In this document: piece by piece, positions 26,456 to 35,614 of the stretch
Position numbering within the stretch: the stretch's first letter is position 1
Layout: each line of letters begins with the position of its first letter
Assembly: GCF_040215725.1 (NCBI RefSeq)
Contig: NZ_CP157969.1
Location: 682,001 to 746,000, forward strand
Direction of reading: 5' to 3'
DNA length: 64,000 nt
DNA from: Rhizobium sp. ZPR4
Lineage (GTDB): Bacteria > Pseudomonadota > Alphaproteobacteria > Rhizobiales > Rhizobiaceae
Made by a program: the position numbers and the translations under genes
The notes under the pieces: generated by a model
Seen by the model: only the letters and a program-made list of their open reading frames with translations
Told to the model about the DNA's origin: nothing
The model's database searches: none

Positions 26456-27682
26456 ATGGTCGAACTCCCCCGCAACGAAGCGTTCAAGAACGCAAGCCAA
26501 GCCGATGCTGCCCCGGTCAACGAGGTGGCCAGGTCCCCCGCTACCGAAGCCCCGCTGGGCGTAGCGGCCGAAGCGCCTGTCGCTGCCACCACGCCCAAGG
26601 CAGGCAGAAAGCTCATCAAGCGCGGCGTACTGATCGCTGCGCTGCTGGCCGGCGTCGCTCTTGGCGCCGATTTCGGCTATCGCTACTGGACGGTTGGGCG
26701 CTTCATCGAATCCACCGACGATGCCTATGTGAAGGCCGATTACACCACGATCGCCCCGAAGGTCGCCGGCTACATCAAGGATGTGCTTGTCAACGACAAT
26801 GACAAGGTCAAGGCCGGCCAGGTGCTCGCCCGCATCGATGACCGCGATTTCCAGGCCGCACTTTCCCAGGCAAAGGCGGATCTCAAGGCTGCGGATGCGG
26901 CAATTTCCAATATTGATGCCCAGATCCAGCTGCAGCAGTCGTTGATCGGGCAGGCCAAGGCAACAGTCGACGCGTCGCAAGCCTCTCTGGATTACGCTGT
27001 GTCGGATGCCGCACGTTCGGCTCGTCTGATTACCAACGGCGTCGGCACGCAATCGCGTGCCGAGGAGACGGAATCGGCCAGAAAGCAGGCTGCCGCCGCT
27101 GTCGAGCGCGATCAGGCCGCACTCGTCGCTGCTCAAAACAAGGTACCGGTGCTGCAGACCCAGCGAGATCAGGCCGCCGCTCAGCGTGATCGCGCCGCTG
27201 CCGCCGTTCAGCAGGCTGAGCTCAACCTTTCCTATACCAACATCGTCGCCGCGGTTGACGGCACCGTCGGCGCCCGTTCGATCCGCGTCGGGCAGTATGT
27301 GACGTCGGGCACGCAGTTGATGGCTGTCGTGCCGCTGCATTCGGTCTATGTCGTCGCGAACTTCAAGGAAACGCAATTGACCTATGTGCGTCCCGGCCAA
27401 TCGGTCGAGATCAAGGTCGATAGCTTCCCCGACGTCACCATCAAGGGCCATGTCGACAGTCTCTCGCCGGCAAGCGGGCTGGAATTCTCGCTGCTGCCGC
27501 CTGACAACGCCACCGGCAACTTCACCAAGATCGTCCAACGCATCCCTGTGAAGATCGTGATCGACGACGATAATCTGGCCGGGCTGCTGCGCTCGGGCAT
27601 GTCGGTGGAACCGGACATCGACACCAAGGCTGCCCAAACCTCGACGGCCGCTGCGCAAGGATTATCCAGCCACGCTGGATGA
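26456..27682 (+). CDS. HlyD/EmrA family efflux membrane fusion protein
   Basis: Periplasmic adaptor of 408 residues that links an inner-membrane pump to an outer-membrane channel. An N-terminal anchor helix (about 55-72: GVLIAALLAGVALGADFGY) is followed by the biotinyl-lipoyl half motif (TDDAYVKADYTTIAPKVAGYIKDVLVNDNDKVKAGQ), a long alpha-helical hairpin rich in Ala/Gln (about 125-255), and the second lipoyl half and beta-barrel (NIVAAVDGTVGARSIRVGQYV). It pairs with the DHA2 transporter gene 78 bp downstream. AAGGA precedes the ATG. Confidence 0.93.
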   Translation: MVELPRNEAFKNASQADAAPVNEVARSPATEAPLGVAAEAPVAATTPKAGRKLIKRGVLIAALLAGVALGADFGYRYWTVGRFIESTDDAYVKADYTTIAPKVAGYIKDVLVNDNDKVKAGQVLARIDDRDFQAALSQAKADLKAADAAISNIDAQIQLQQSLIGQAKATVDASQASLDYAVSDAARSARLITNGVGTQSRAEETESARKQAAAAVERDQAALVAAQNKVPVLQTQRDQAAAQRDRAAAAVQQAELNLSYTNIVAAVDGTVGARSIRVGQYVTSGTQLMAVVPLHSVYVVANFKETQLTYVRPGQSVEIKVDSFPDVTIKGHVDSLSPASGLEFSLLPPDNATGNFTKIVQRIPVKIVIDDDNLAGLLRSGMSVEPDIDTKAAQTSTAAAQGLSSHAG

Positions 27683-27708
27683 TCCTTCCCGATCTTCGTC
27701 GATTATCA
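27678..27708. promoter_or_regulatory. Split repeat element, copy 2 (overlaps MFP stop, upstream of MFS gene)
   Basis: Same two blocks as copy 1: GATGATCCTTCCCGAT and GATTATCA, separated by CTTCGTC. It includes the stop codon of the adaptor gene and ends 51 bp before the MFS start. This suggests a second, co-regulated promoter for the transporter. Confidence 0.6.
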
Positions 27709-27759
27709 CCTCAGCATTGTCATGAGATTATTCCGCTACGAGCCGGAAGGAGACGCGTC

Positions 27760-29382
27760 ATGGCCACTCTTCAGATCGCCGCCAACAACAATTCAGCCGC
27801 ATCCGCGGGCACAGCAAGCGCTGCCATTGCACGGCCTGCCATGAGCCCGCTGCGCATCTGGACAGCCGTCGTCGGCTCGACGCTCGGCGCCTTCATGGCT
27901 GTCCTCAACATCCAGATCGTCAATGCATCGCTTGCCGACATCCAGGGCGCGATCGGTGCGGGAACGGACGACGGCGGCTGGATCTCGACCTCCTATCTGA
28001 TCGCCGAGATCGTCGTCATCCCCCTCAGCGCTTGGCTCGCCCGCGTCTTTTCGGTTCGCATCTATCTGCTGACCAACGCGGTGCTTTTCCTTCTCTTCTC
28101 CGTCGGCTGCGCCTTTGCCGCCAATTTGCAGCAGATGATCGTGCTTCGCGCCATACAGGGCTTTTCCGGCGGCGTGCTGATTCCGATGGCCTTCACCATC
28201 ATCATCACGCTGCTGCCTAAACCCAAGCAGCCGATCGGCCTCGCGCTCTTTGCCCTTTCGGCAACCTTCGCGCCGGCGATCGGCCCGACCATCGGCGGCT
28301 ACCTTACGGAAAACTGGGGTTGGGAATATATCTTCTACGTCAATCTCGTGCCCGGCATTCTTATGGTCGGCATGCTCTGGGCCTCGCTCGACCGCGCACC
28401 GATGAACCTTTCGTTGCTCGCCAAAGGTGACTGGCCGGGCATCATCACCATGGCGGTCGGCCTCGCCGCGCTGCAGACCGTGCTTGAGGAAGGCAACAAG
28501 GACGACTGGTTCGGTTCCCCCTTCATCGTCCGTCTTTCCGTTATTGCCGCGGTCTCGTTGACGCTCTTTCTCATCATCGAGCTTCGCGCCGCCCATCCGC
28601 TCCTCAATCTGCGTCTACTGGTGCGCCGCAATTTTGGCTTCGGCATCGTCGCCAACTTCCTGCTCGGCATCGCGCTCTATGGCTCTGTCTTCATCCTGCC
28701 GATCTACCTGACGCGCATCCAGGGCTATAATTCCGAGCAGATCGGCATGGTGCTTGCCTGGACCGGTATTCCACAGTTGATCCTGATTCCGCTGGTGCCG
28801 CGGCTGATGAAGCGTGTCGATGCCCGTCTGCTGATCGTCGTCGGCTTCGCGCTCTTTGCTGCCTCGAACTTCATGAATGTCCACATGACAGGCGATTATG
28901 CCAGCGACCAGCTCTTCTGGCCGAACATCGTGCGTGCCATCGGTCAGGCGCTGGCCTTCACGCCGCTGACCGCGATTGCAACGGCCGGGATCGAACAGGA
29001 AAATGCCGGCTCCGCCTCGGCGCTCTTCAACATGATGCGCAATCTCGGCGGTGCGGTCGGCATTGCGGCGCTGCAAACCTTCCTCACCAAGCGCGAGCAG
29101 TTCCACTCGAACATTCTCACCAATTCCGTTTCCGTGTTCGAAGAAGCGACCCGTGCGCGTATTGCCAGCCTCACCAGCTACTTCATGAGTCATGGAGTGA
29201 GCGATCAGGCGCTTGCCACGCACAAGGCGATCGTCGCCATCGCTTCCGATCTGCGCACGCAGGCCAATATCCTGGCCTTCAGCGACACCTTCTATCTGCT
29301 CGGCGTCGCGCTGATCATCGCCCTCATCGCCAGCCTGCTTCTGAAGAAACCCGGTCACCTCTCGGGCGGTGCGGCACACTGA
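27760..29382 (+). CDS. DHA2 family MFS multidrug efflux transporter (EmrB type)
   Basis: Inner-membrane drug/proton antiporter of 540 residues with the 14-helix DHA2 pattern. Motifs include GAFMAVLNIQIVNASLADIQGA in helix 1 (motif D1), GGWISTSYLIAEIVVIPLSAWLARV, the GGVLIPMAFTIIITLLP stretch and the motif C-like LSATFAPAIGPTIGG. ATG 27760 with GGAAGGAG upstream is the start; the frame back to 27679 is not coding. It works with the upstream EmrA-like adaptor to expel hydrophobic compounds across both membranes. Confidence 0.94.
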   Translation: MATLQIAANNNSAASAGTASAAIARPAMSPLRIWTAVVGSTLGAFMAVLNIQIVNASLADIQGAIGAGTDDGGWISTSYLIAEIVVIPLSAWLARVFSVRIYLLTNAVLFLLFSVGCAFAANLQQMIVLRAIQGFSGGVLIPMAFTIIITLLPKPKQPIGLALFALSATFAPAIGPTIGGYLTENWGWEYIFYVNLVPGILMVGMLWASLDRAPMNLSLLAKGDWPGIITMAVGLAALQTVLEEGNKDDWFGSPFIVRLSVIAAVSLTLFLIIELRAAHPLLNLRLLVRRNFGFGIVANFLLGIALYGSVFILPIYLTRIQGYNSEQIGMVLAWTGIPQLILIPLVPRLMKRVDARLLIVVGFALFAASNFMNVHMTGDYASDQLFWPNIVRAIGQALAFTPLTAIATAGIEQENAGSASALFNMMRNLGGAVGIAALQTFLTKREQFHSNILTNSVSVFEEATRARIASLTSYFMSHGVSDQALATHKAIVAIASDLRTQANILAFSDTFYLLGVALIIALIASLLLKKPGHLSGGAAH

Positions 29383-29412
29383 GCGCCGCACCTCAAAGAG
29401 GAGGAGATAGCC

Positions 29413-30618
29413 ATGACCTTGCTTCACGACATGCCAAAAACCGCAATCATCAATTCCAGGGCAAGCCGCAGCAGCATCAACACCGCGGCTACCCTGAGCC
29501 TGATCGAATGGCTGACGGGCGACGAATGCCATGCGCTCGATGAGGCCGGCCTCGTCGCCGGGCTCGGCCGCCGCCTGCAGGCCCTTGGGCTTCCCGTCGA
29601 TCGATTGACGCTGCACCTGACGACGCTGCATCCCGAATTCATCGGCCGCACCTTCGCCTGGGCGCCCGGCGAGCCGGTCGAGATCCACGATCGCGAACAT
29701 GGCTCGCGTCTCGCGCTTGCCAATACACCGCTTATGAAGGCACAGGAGATGCGCGAGCCGCTCGTCGTCGGCCCAGGCGAGAGCCCCTATGGGCGCTGGC
29801 AGCATATCGACATATTCTCCGGCCGAGGGCTGGTTCAACTGATCGTGGCGCCGCTTTGCAACGCCGACGGACCGATCAGCAGCGCTGTCTTCGCCACGCG
29901 GCGGCCAGGCGGCTTCACATCCGGCGAGCATGACCTGATCGAGCGCATCCTGCCGGCATTGCGCAATACCTGCGAGCTACGCGTCCTCAGACAATGCGAA
30001 CTCAGCCTTCTCGACACCTATATCGGCCCGATGACGGCAAGCCGCATCCTTGCTGGACACATCCGTCGCGGGGAAATCGAATCGATGGAGACAGCACTTC
30101 TGCTGTGCGACCTGCGCGGCTTCACCGAGCTTTCCAATCGGCTGCCCGGCGGCACCGTGCTCGGGCTCCTGAACGCTTATTTCGACAAGGTGGTACCGGC
30201 AATTACCCGTGAGGGCGGAGAAGTACTGAAATTCATGGGCGATGCGGTGCTGGCATTCTTTCCAGGCGTCGATGCCGCCGGAGCCTGCAATGCCGCGCTG
30301 ACCGCGGCAAAGACAATCCTCGATGAAATAGGCGGCTTCGAATATGACGGTATCCGCGTCAAGGCCGGCATTGCGCTGCACTATGGTGAGGTGAGCTACG
30401 GTAATGTCGGCTCCGGCAACCGCCTGGACTTCACCTTGATCGGCCCTGACGTCAATATCGTCAGCCGTATCCAGAATATCTGCAGCGAAAGCGGCGAAGC
30501 GCTCCTGATGTCCGGCCCATTCCAGCAAAAGGCCGATATCCTCGATGCAAAGTCGATTGGGCGACAGCAGCTGAAGGGCTTTGCCAGGGCGATGGAGTTG
30601 TTTGCGATCGCATGTTGA
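29413..30618 (+). CDS. Class III adenylate cyclase
   Basis: Soluble cyclase of 401 residues that makes cAMP from ATP. An N-terminal sensory region of about 190 residues has a GAF-like look (RGLVQLIVAPLCNADGPISSAVFATRRPGGF) and precedes the catalytic domain (about 222-401). The metal-binding aspartates are D233 (LLCDLRGFTELS) and D277 (KFMGDAVLAFF); K273 just before favours adenine over guanine, and NIVSRIQ gives the transition-state Asn/Arg pair. It begins 30 bp after the efflux gene with its own GGAGGAG, so it is likely cotranscribed. Confidence 0.9.
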   Translation: MTLLHDMPKTAIINSRASRSSINTAATLSLIEWLTGDECHALDEAGLVAGLGRRLQALGLPVDRLTLHLTTLHPEFIGRTFAWAPGEPVEIHDREHGSRLALANTPLMKAQEMREPLVVGPGESPYGRWQHIDIFSGRGLVQLIVAPLCNADGPISSAVFATRRPGGFTSGEHDLIERILPALRNTCELRVLRQCELSLLDTYIGPMTASRILAGHIRRGEIESMETALLLCDLRGFTELSNRLPGGTVLGLLNAYFDKVVPAITREGGEVLKFMGDAVLAFFPGVDAAGACNAALTAAKTILDEIGGFEYDGIRVKAGIALHYGEVSYGNVGSGNRLDFTLIGPDVNIVSRIQNICSESGEALLMSGPFQQKADILDAKSIGRQQLKGFARAMELFAIAC

Positions 30619-31010
30619 AACCGCCGATGAGACAGGAGAGATGAGCCGTCAATACATTCCGTCGGTACGCCGATTGCCTGGATGGGCGTTCCGGTCTGAA
30701 CTTTCTCGCCAAACATGTGTTGCATTAAATCAACAACCATTCTTTCCGTTTCTGGATGGTTCAAGTGCGGATTTACAAACAATCTGAATGTATATAGCTC
30801 TGTCGTCAGAACCTAATTAGCTTGCGATCTGGTGGGGTGTTGTTTCAGCCGCCAGCTAACGAGGTTCCATCGGGGTGGGGATAGTATCGGCAATCTATTG
30901 CAGATGCAGTGCCTGGTTTTTGCTTCCTGTTTGCGAGGGAGCGTTTCCAGCACGGCCTATTATGCTCGCTCCTTGGATTACGTACGAATAGTTACAACCA
31001 GGAGTTTACA
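30619..31010. other. Porin upstream region
   Basis: 392 bp with no convincing gene on the plus strand; it must hold the porin promoter and a long 5' leader. A minus-strand frame starting at ATG 30782 begins like a protein (MFVNPHLNHPETERMVVDLM) but then runs antisense into the cyclase gene; it may be a remnant. AGGAG at 30999-31004 is the porin ribosome site. Confidence 0.4.
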
Positions 31011-32102
31011 ATGAACATCAAGAGCCTTCTTCTCGGCTCCGCTGCTGCGCTGGCAGCAGTTTCCGGTGCTCATGCTGCTGACGCGATCGTCGCTGCTGAG
31101 CCGGAGCCGCTGGAATACGTCCGCATCTGCGACGCATACGGTGCAGGCTACTTCTTCATTCCCGGTACCGAAACCTGCCTCAAGGTCGGCGGCATGGTCC
31201 GTACCGAAGGCAAGTGGTACGACGCCTACAATGCCAACAGCCATAACGGCACGCTCTGGCACACCCGCGCTCAGCTGAGCCTCGACACTGCGACCGACAC
31301 CGAATACGGCCCGCTGAAGACCAACACGGTCATCCGTTGGGACTGGCAGGAGGGCAACAGCACCAGCACCAAGCTGCTCTGGGCCAACATCAGCCTCGGT
31401 GGCTTCCTCGTCGGTAAGGCCGATTCGCAGTTCAACTACTACACGGGTTATGCCGGCGACGTCATCAACGACGACGTGATCTATGACGGTCCGTACGAAC
31501 TCAACCAGTTGACCTACAACTACGACGCAGGCAACGGCTTCACCGCTGTTATCTCGCTCGAAGACTCGAACTCCAGCGGCTCGGGTGCTGGCTACGGCGC
31601 AAGCTGGGCATCGGACGACAAGGCTAACCACTACGCTCCTGACGTTGTTGCCGGTGCTGGCTTCAAGTCTGGCGCATGGGGCTTCAAGGTCGTCGGCGGT
31701 TACGACTCGATCAAGTCGGAAGGCGCCATCAAGGCTCGCGTCGATGCTGACTTCGGCGTCTTCTCGGCCTTCTTGATGGGCGGCTGGAACACCGATGGCG
31801 ACAACCTGAACAAGTATGCCGGCACCAACCTGGCACGCTCTTCTTGCCCGGCTAACGATGCATCGAAGTGCGGTTGGGGCGACTGGGCAGTTTGGGGCGG
31901 CGTTGGCGTTCCGATCAACGAAAAGCTGAAGTGGAACCTCCAGCTCGCCTACACCGACTCGAAGATCTTCGCAGCGACCACGAACCTCAAGTTCAACCCG
32001 GTCAAGAACCTGCTCATCGAGCCGGAAGTCTCCTACACCAACTTCGATTCTGTGAACCAGGATCAGTGGGCTGGTATCCTGCGCTTCCAGCGTAGCTTCT
32101 AA
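31011..32102 (+). CDS. Outer-membrane porin (RopA/Omp2b type)
   Basis: Beta-barrel general diffusion porin of 363 residues. Signal peptide KSLLLGSAAALAAVSGAHA, cleaved before ADAI. The mature start (PEPLEYVRICDAYGAGYFFIPGTETCLKVGG) with two cysteines is the hallmark of the alphaproteobacterial porin family found in Rhizobium, Brucella and Agrobacterium. The C-terminus ends in F (LRFQRSF), the BAM recognition signal. Codon use is strongly biased (mostly AAC, GGC, CTC and CTG), as expected for an abundant protein. It is followed by four tandem hairpins. Confidence 0.95.
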   Translation: MNIKSLLLGSAAALAAVSGAHAADAIVAAEPEPLEYVRICDAYGAGYFFIPGTETCLKVGGMVRTEGKWYDAYNANSHNGTLWHTRAQLSLDTATDTEYGPLKTNTVIRWDWQEGNSTSTKLLWANISLGGFLVGKADSQFNYYTGYAGDVINDDVIYDGPYELNQLTYNYDAGNGFTAVISLEDSNSSGSGAGYGASWASDDKANHYAPDVVAGAGFKSGAWGFKVVGGYDSIKSEGAIKARVDADFGVFSAFLMGGWNTDGDNLNKYAGTNLARSSCPANDASKCGWGDWAVWGGVGVPINEKLKWNLQLAYTDSKIFAATTNLKFNPVKNLLIEPEVSYTNFDSVNQDQWAGILRFQRSF

Positions 32103-32111
32103 TACCGAATT

Positions 32112-32134
32112 ACCTGGTCTACCTGGGACCAGGT
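32112..32134. terminator. Hairpin 1 downstream of porin
   Basis: Perfect 8-bp stem ACCTGGTC / GACCAGGT with a 7-base loop, 10 bp after the porin stop. No U-run; probably a 3' stabilising structure. Confidence 0.55.
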
Positions 32135-32138
32135 ACGG

Positions 32139-32168
32139 GAAGCCTGATGTACCGATCCATCAGGCTTC
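32139..32168 (+). terminator. Hairpin 2 downstream of porin
   Basis: Perfect 11-bp stem GAAGCCTGATG / CATCAGGCTTC with an 8-base loop; the strongest of the four hairpins and a likely transcription terminator or 3' end barrier. Confidence 0.7.
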
Positions 32169-32174
32169 TCAAAG

Positions 32175-32195
32175 TGATCGGTTGACCTCCGATCA
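32175..32195. terminator. Hairpin 3 between convergent genes
   Basis: Perfect 7-bp stem TGATCGG / CCGATCA with a 7-base loop. Confidence 0.45.
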
Positions 32196-32202
32196 AAGCC
32201 GG

Positions 32203-32229
32203 AAGGATCCGGTTTCCCTCCGGGTCCTT
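32203..32229 (+). terminator. Hairpin 4, rho-independent-like terminator
   Basis: Ten-pair stem AAGGATCCGG / CCGGGTCCTT (one G-U pair) with a 7-base loop followed by CTTATT. It can terminate porin transcripts on the plus strand; it also lies 34 bp beyond the stop of the convergent CoA-transferase gene. Confidence 0.65.
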
Positions 32230-32262
32230 CTTATTGCCCAAGCAAGATCAACGATGATTATG

Positions 32263-33597
32263 TCAATCCGGCGCGTACAATCCCGCCTGATGGGCGGCCC
32301 GATCCAGCTCCTCCCGGAAATCGGGATGGGCAAGCGCAATCATCGCCTTTGCCCGCTCTGCCACCGATTTGCCCTTGAGATTGGCCCAGCCATATTCCGT
32401 CACGACGATATGGATATCGTTGCGCGACGTCGTCACCGGACCTGTCAGCGTCGGAACGATACGCGAAAGCGTTCCCTTGGCCGCCGTCGCATGACAGGCG
32501 ATGATCGAGCGGCCGCCCCGTGAGCCGTAGGCGCCGCGGACGAAATCCACCTGACCGCCGGTACCGCTGAACTGCCTTCCATTGACGAATTCGGAATTGC
32601 ACGCGCCATTAAGATCGATCTGCAGCGTCGCATTGACCGATACCATGCGGTCATTCTGTGCGATGACGAACGCATTGTTCACATAGTCCACAGGATGCGC
32701 TTCGACATCGGGATTGTCGTTCAGGAAATCGTAAAGCGGCTTGTCTCCCAATGCGAAGGTAAAGATGGTTCGCCCGACATGTATCTGCTTGCGGCTATTG
32801 TCGACGACGCCCGCCCTGACCAGAGCGGCAAGTCCGGAGGTCATCATTTCCGTATGGATGCCGACATGTCGATGCTGGGAGAGGCCGGCACAAACGGCAT
32901 CGGGCAATGCGCCGATGCCCATCTGCAGGCAATCACCATCATCCACAAGCCCCGCGACGATGGCGCCGATGGTATCGTCGACTTCTGAGCGAGGTGCGGC
33001 AGCGAGCGCCGGCAAGCTTGCGTCGTTCTCGACAAGCGCCGTGACACTCGACACCGGGATCATGCAATTGCCGCGCACATAGGGCATGCTCGGATTGACT
33101 TCGAGGATCAGTCGGGCGCCGGGCTTGCGGGCAACTGCCAGGGAATAATCGGTACTGGCGCCAAGGCTGAAATTCCCGTCCGCATCCATGGGCGAGACCG
33201 TTGCGATCAGGGTATCGACCCCGACATGCTCGACCAGCGAGCGCGGCACCTGGCTAAAATGGCACGGCACGAGGTCGCCTGCAGGCAGCATCTCAACCAT
33301 TCGCCTCTTATCGAGGGCACGATCCACCGCTCCATGAAAATAACTCATGGGAGTGATGCGGTCGCGCAAGTCGAAGTCGAGCACGCTGGAGCCAGCGACG
33401 CCCGTGCAGAGCAGGTAGTAGAGCCGGATGTTGTCCACCGCCCTGGCCCGCGCACGTTCGGCCAATGCCGCAAGGATTGCAGGCGGTTGGCCCGCAGCGA
33501 TCGGCATGGCGATCTTCGCGCCGGATGGTATCAAGGCAACGGCCTCATGGGCAGAGCGCACGCGTTCGCGATATTGCATCTGATGATTAGCGGCCAT
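32263..33597 (-). CDS. Acetyl-CoA hydrolase/4-hydroxybutyrate CoA-transferase family protein
   Basis: Cytoplasmic enzyme of 444 residues that moves CoA between acyl groups (acetate, succinate, butyrates) or hydrolyses acetyl-CoA. The two homologous halves are visible: N-terminal SGAKIAMPIAAGQPPAILAAL and C-terminal GIGALPDAV then HTEMMTSGLAALVRAGVVDN, whose glutamate is the expected CoA-thioester nucleophile, and GSRGGRSIIA. ATG 33597 has GGGGAGGACTCG upstream. It stands alone, convergent with the porin; the exact acyl substrate is open. Confidence 0.9.
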   Translation of the reverse strand: MAANHQMQYRERVRSAHEAVALIPSGAKIAMPIAAGQPPAILAALAERARARAVDNIRLYYLLCTGVAGSSVLDFDLRDRITPMSYFHGAVDRALDKRRMVEMLPAGDLVPCHFSQVPRSLVEHVGVDTLIATVSPMDADGNFSLGASTDYSLAVARKPGARLILEVNPSMPYVRGNCMIPVSSVTALVENDASLPALAAAPRSEVDDTIGAIVAGLVDDGDCLQMGIGALPDAVCAGLSQHRHVGIHTEMMTSGLAALVRAGVVDNSRKQIHVGRTIFTFALGDKPLYDFLNDNPDVEAHPVDYVNNAFVIAQNDRMVSVNATLQIDLNGACNSEFVNGRQFSGTGGQVDFVRGAYGSRGGRSIIACHATAAKGTLSRIVPTLTGPVTTSRNDIHIVVTEYGWANLKGKSVAERAKAMIALAHPDFREELDRAAHQAGLYAPD

Positions 33598-33901
33598 CGA
33601 GTCCTCCCCTTGAATGCCACCGTCAGCACATTTGGCATCCACTGCGAGATCGCATACGGCCCTCCTCCGAGGCCGTTGCGAGCTCCCTCGCTGCAGTAGG
33701 ATGCGCTTACATAAAAGCGCCTAACCTACTGTTTGCGCAAGAGCCGAACAACACGCTTACACCGGCAAAAGCGAAATCGGCCTCAACCTTCGAATCGCGA
33801 TCGATGCCGCAACCTCATCGACCGCAAGTTCCGAGGCTCAAGAATAAAAGGAGGGATAATATCGATTTTCCCTCCACGGCTGCGATTGACGATGGAGATT
33901 G
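33598..33901. other. Intergenic region between CoA-transferase and oxidase genes
   Basis: 304 bp. It holds the promoter of the CoA-transferase gene, a small inverted repeat GCGCTT / AAGCGC (33713-33730) and, next to the oxidase stop, a clear terminator (listed separately). No gene seen. Confidence 0.45.
33846..33875 (-). terminator. Rho-independent terminator of the multicopper oxidase gene
   Basis: On the minus strand a 7-bp stem GGAGGGA / TCCCTCC is followed directly by TTTTATT, starting 27 bp after the oxidase stop codon. Stem plus U-rich tail gives a standard intrinsic terminator. Confidence 0.75.
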
Positions 33902-35380
33902 TCAGGCCTCAACGTCGACTATGCCCATCATGCCGAGATCTTCATGCTCGAGGATGTGGCAGTGATACATGCGCTGCCCCGGCAAATCCTGTCGCAACAG
34001 GATACGTACCGTCTCGCCGGCCGCAACGTTCACGGTGTCCTTCCAGGCCCGGTAGGATGACTTGGTGACCGCACTATCCTTTTCGCGTTCGACAACCTGG
34101 AACTGCGTCCCATGCACATGAAACGGATGGTCCATATCCGCCTGGTTGACAATTTCCCAGAGCTCGATCTGCCCGACCTTCGAGACTGCGTCAACGCGGT
34201 TCATATCGAAGCTGGCGCCGTTGATGAGGAACTTCATCTCCATGCCCTTCATGGATTCCGTCAACACAAAGCGACGCGTGACTGCCGACTCTGCGAGGCG
34301 TTCAATGGTGCGCAGCTTCGCAGGAAGCGGCGGCACAACAGGTGCAGTTTCCTCCGAGACACTCGCCGTCAGTAAGGTCATGCCGGCCTCCTTAGGCTTA
34401 CCCGGCCCCATCCACCCGCGCTCATAGTCGAGCGTAGTGAGCTTTGCCGCTCCCGGCTTGTCGAAGGAGACGATGAGCTCGACGCGCTCGGCGGGCGCAA
34501 GCAGCAACTCGTCGACGCCGACGGGAGCCTCGATAAGACCCCCATCCGTTCCGATGAGCACCATGGTGGCATTCTCGAATGTCAGCCGCAGGAATCGCGC
34601 ATTTGTCGCATTGAAGAGGCGCAGGCGGCGCTTCTCTCCTTTCGCCACGGCCACGACCGGGTTGTTCTGGCCATTGACCAGCACTTGGTCACCGACGCGT
34701 CCGTTCATCAAATCGATCATGTTGCTTGCCGGCATGCTTCCATCTTCAGCGATCCGAAGATCGGTGAACATCAGGATCGTATCCCCATATTCGGCAGGGA
34801 TCGGATCATCCTTGGGTTTCACGAGAAAGATGCCTGCGAGCCCGCGATAAACCTGTGCGGCGGTGAGCCCGTGCGGATGAGGATGGAACCAATAGGATGC
34901 GGCGCTGTCTTGCGGAAGATCGAAAGCATAGATGCGCTCGCTGCCCGAAGCGACGGGTTCCATGGGGCTGCCGTCCTGATCAGCCGGCACCGGCATTCCA
35001 TGCCAATGAACCGTCGTCGGCTCGCCGGGAATGCCGTTCTTGAAGCTGATCTCGATCCTGTCGCCCTCATGCGCTTCGATCACGGGATTTCCACCGTTGT
35101 AGAGGAGCACGGGCGTATCAAGCCCCTCGGTGAAGCGGGCAAGCCCCGGCTCCGCGGCAAGCCTTGCCTTGAACAGACCGGCTTGGCTGGCCTCGTTCAT
35201 CAAGCGTGGCAGCTCACGCAGGGGCTGCCCTTCCGGCAAGACGGGCTTGTTGCCGGCCATGGGCATCATCTTGTGAGCGCCGTTTCCGCTCATGCTGCCC
35301 ATGTCGTGCATCATCTGGGCCGAGGCAGGCCTGGAAATCGCAAGGCCCGCCAGCCCTGCCAGAAAACTACGTCGATACAT
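33902..35380 (-). CDS. Multicopper oxidase (CueO/CopA-like), Tat-exported
   Basis: Periplasmic laccase-type oxidase of 492 residues that oxidises Cu(I) to less toxic Cu(II). Tat signal YRRSFLAGLAGLA, then a Met/His-rich segment (MMHDMGSMSGNGAHKMMPM) suited to binding copper. All four copper-binding blocks are present: HWHGMPVP, WFHPHPHG, HPFHVHGTQF and HCHILEHEDLGMM, the last with the type-1 copper ligands. ATG 35380 with AGGAAG upstream is chosen; the frame upstream to 35560 is not part of the protein. It lies next to copZ, actP and hmrR, which fixes its role in copper resistance. Confidence 0.93.
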   Translation of the reverse strand: MYRRSFLAGLAGLAISRPASAQMMHDMGSMSGNGAHKMMPMAGNKPVLPEGQPLRELPRLMNEASQAGLFKARLAAEPGLARFTEGLDTPVLLYNGGNPVIEAHEGDRIEISFKNGIPGEPTTVHWHGMPVPADQDGSPMEPVASGSERIYAFDLPQDSAASYWFHPHPHGLTAAQVYRGLAGIFLVKPKDDPIPAEYGDTILMFTDLRIAEDGSMPASNMIDLMNGRVGDQVLVNGQNNPVVAVAKGEKRRLRLFNATNARFLRLTFENATMVLIGTDGGLIEAPVGVDELLLAPAERVELIVSFDKPGAAKLTTLDYERGWMGPGKPKEAGMTLLTASVSEETAPVVPPLPAKLRTIERLAESAVTRRFVLTESMKGMEMKFLINGASFDMNRVDAVSKVGQIELWEIVNQADMDHPFHVHGTQFQVVEREKDSAVTKSSYRAWKDTVNVAAGETVRILLRQDLPGQRMYHCHILEHEDLGMMGIVDVEA

Positions 35381-35614
35381 CGATTGCTTCCTCTTGCTCA
35401 CGTGGAGGCGATACGCCCATAAGGCCGCCCACCACGGTGTCGCGCTTTTTGTCTCTGTGTCGAAGGTGACTTCGAAGAGCCACCTTCCGGTCCTCAATTG
35501 TCGTGCCCGGTGCACCGTTTCTTCATCATGGCAATCTTGCCTACCGCCGGCTCTGCACACTCGCCGGGCCTGTGTCGATGAAGATCAGGGGAGCCTGTTC
35601 ATGATCTGAACCAC

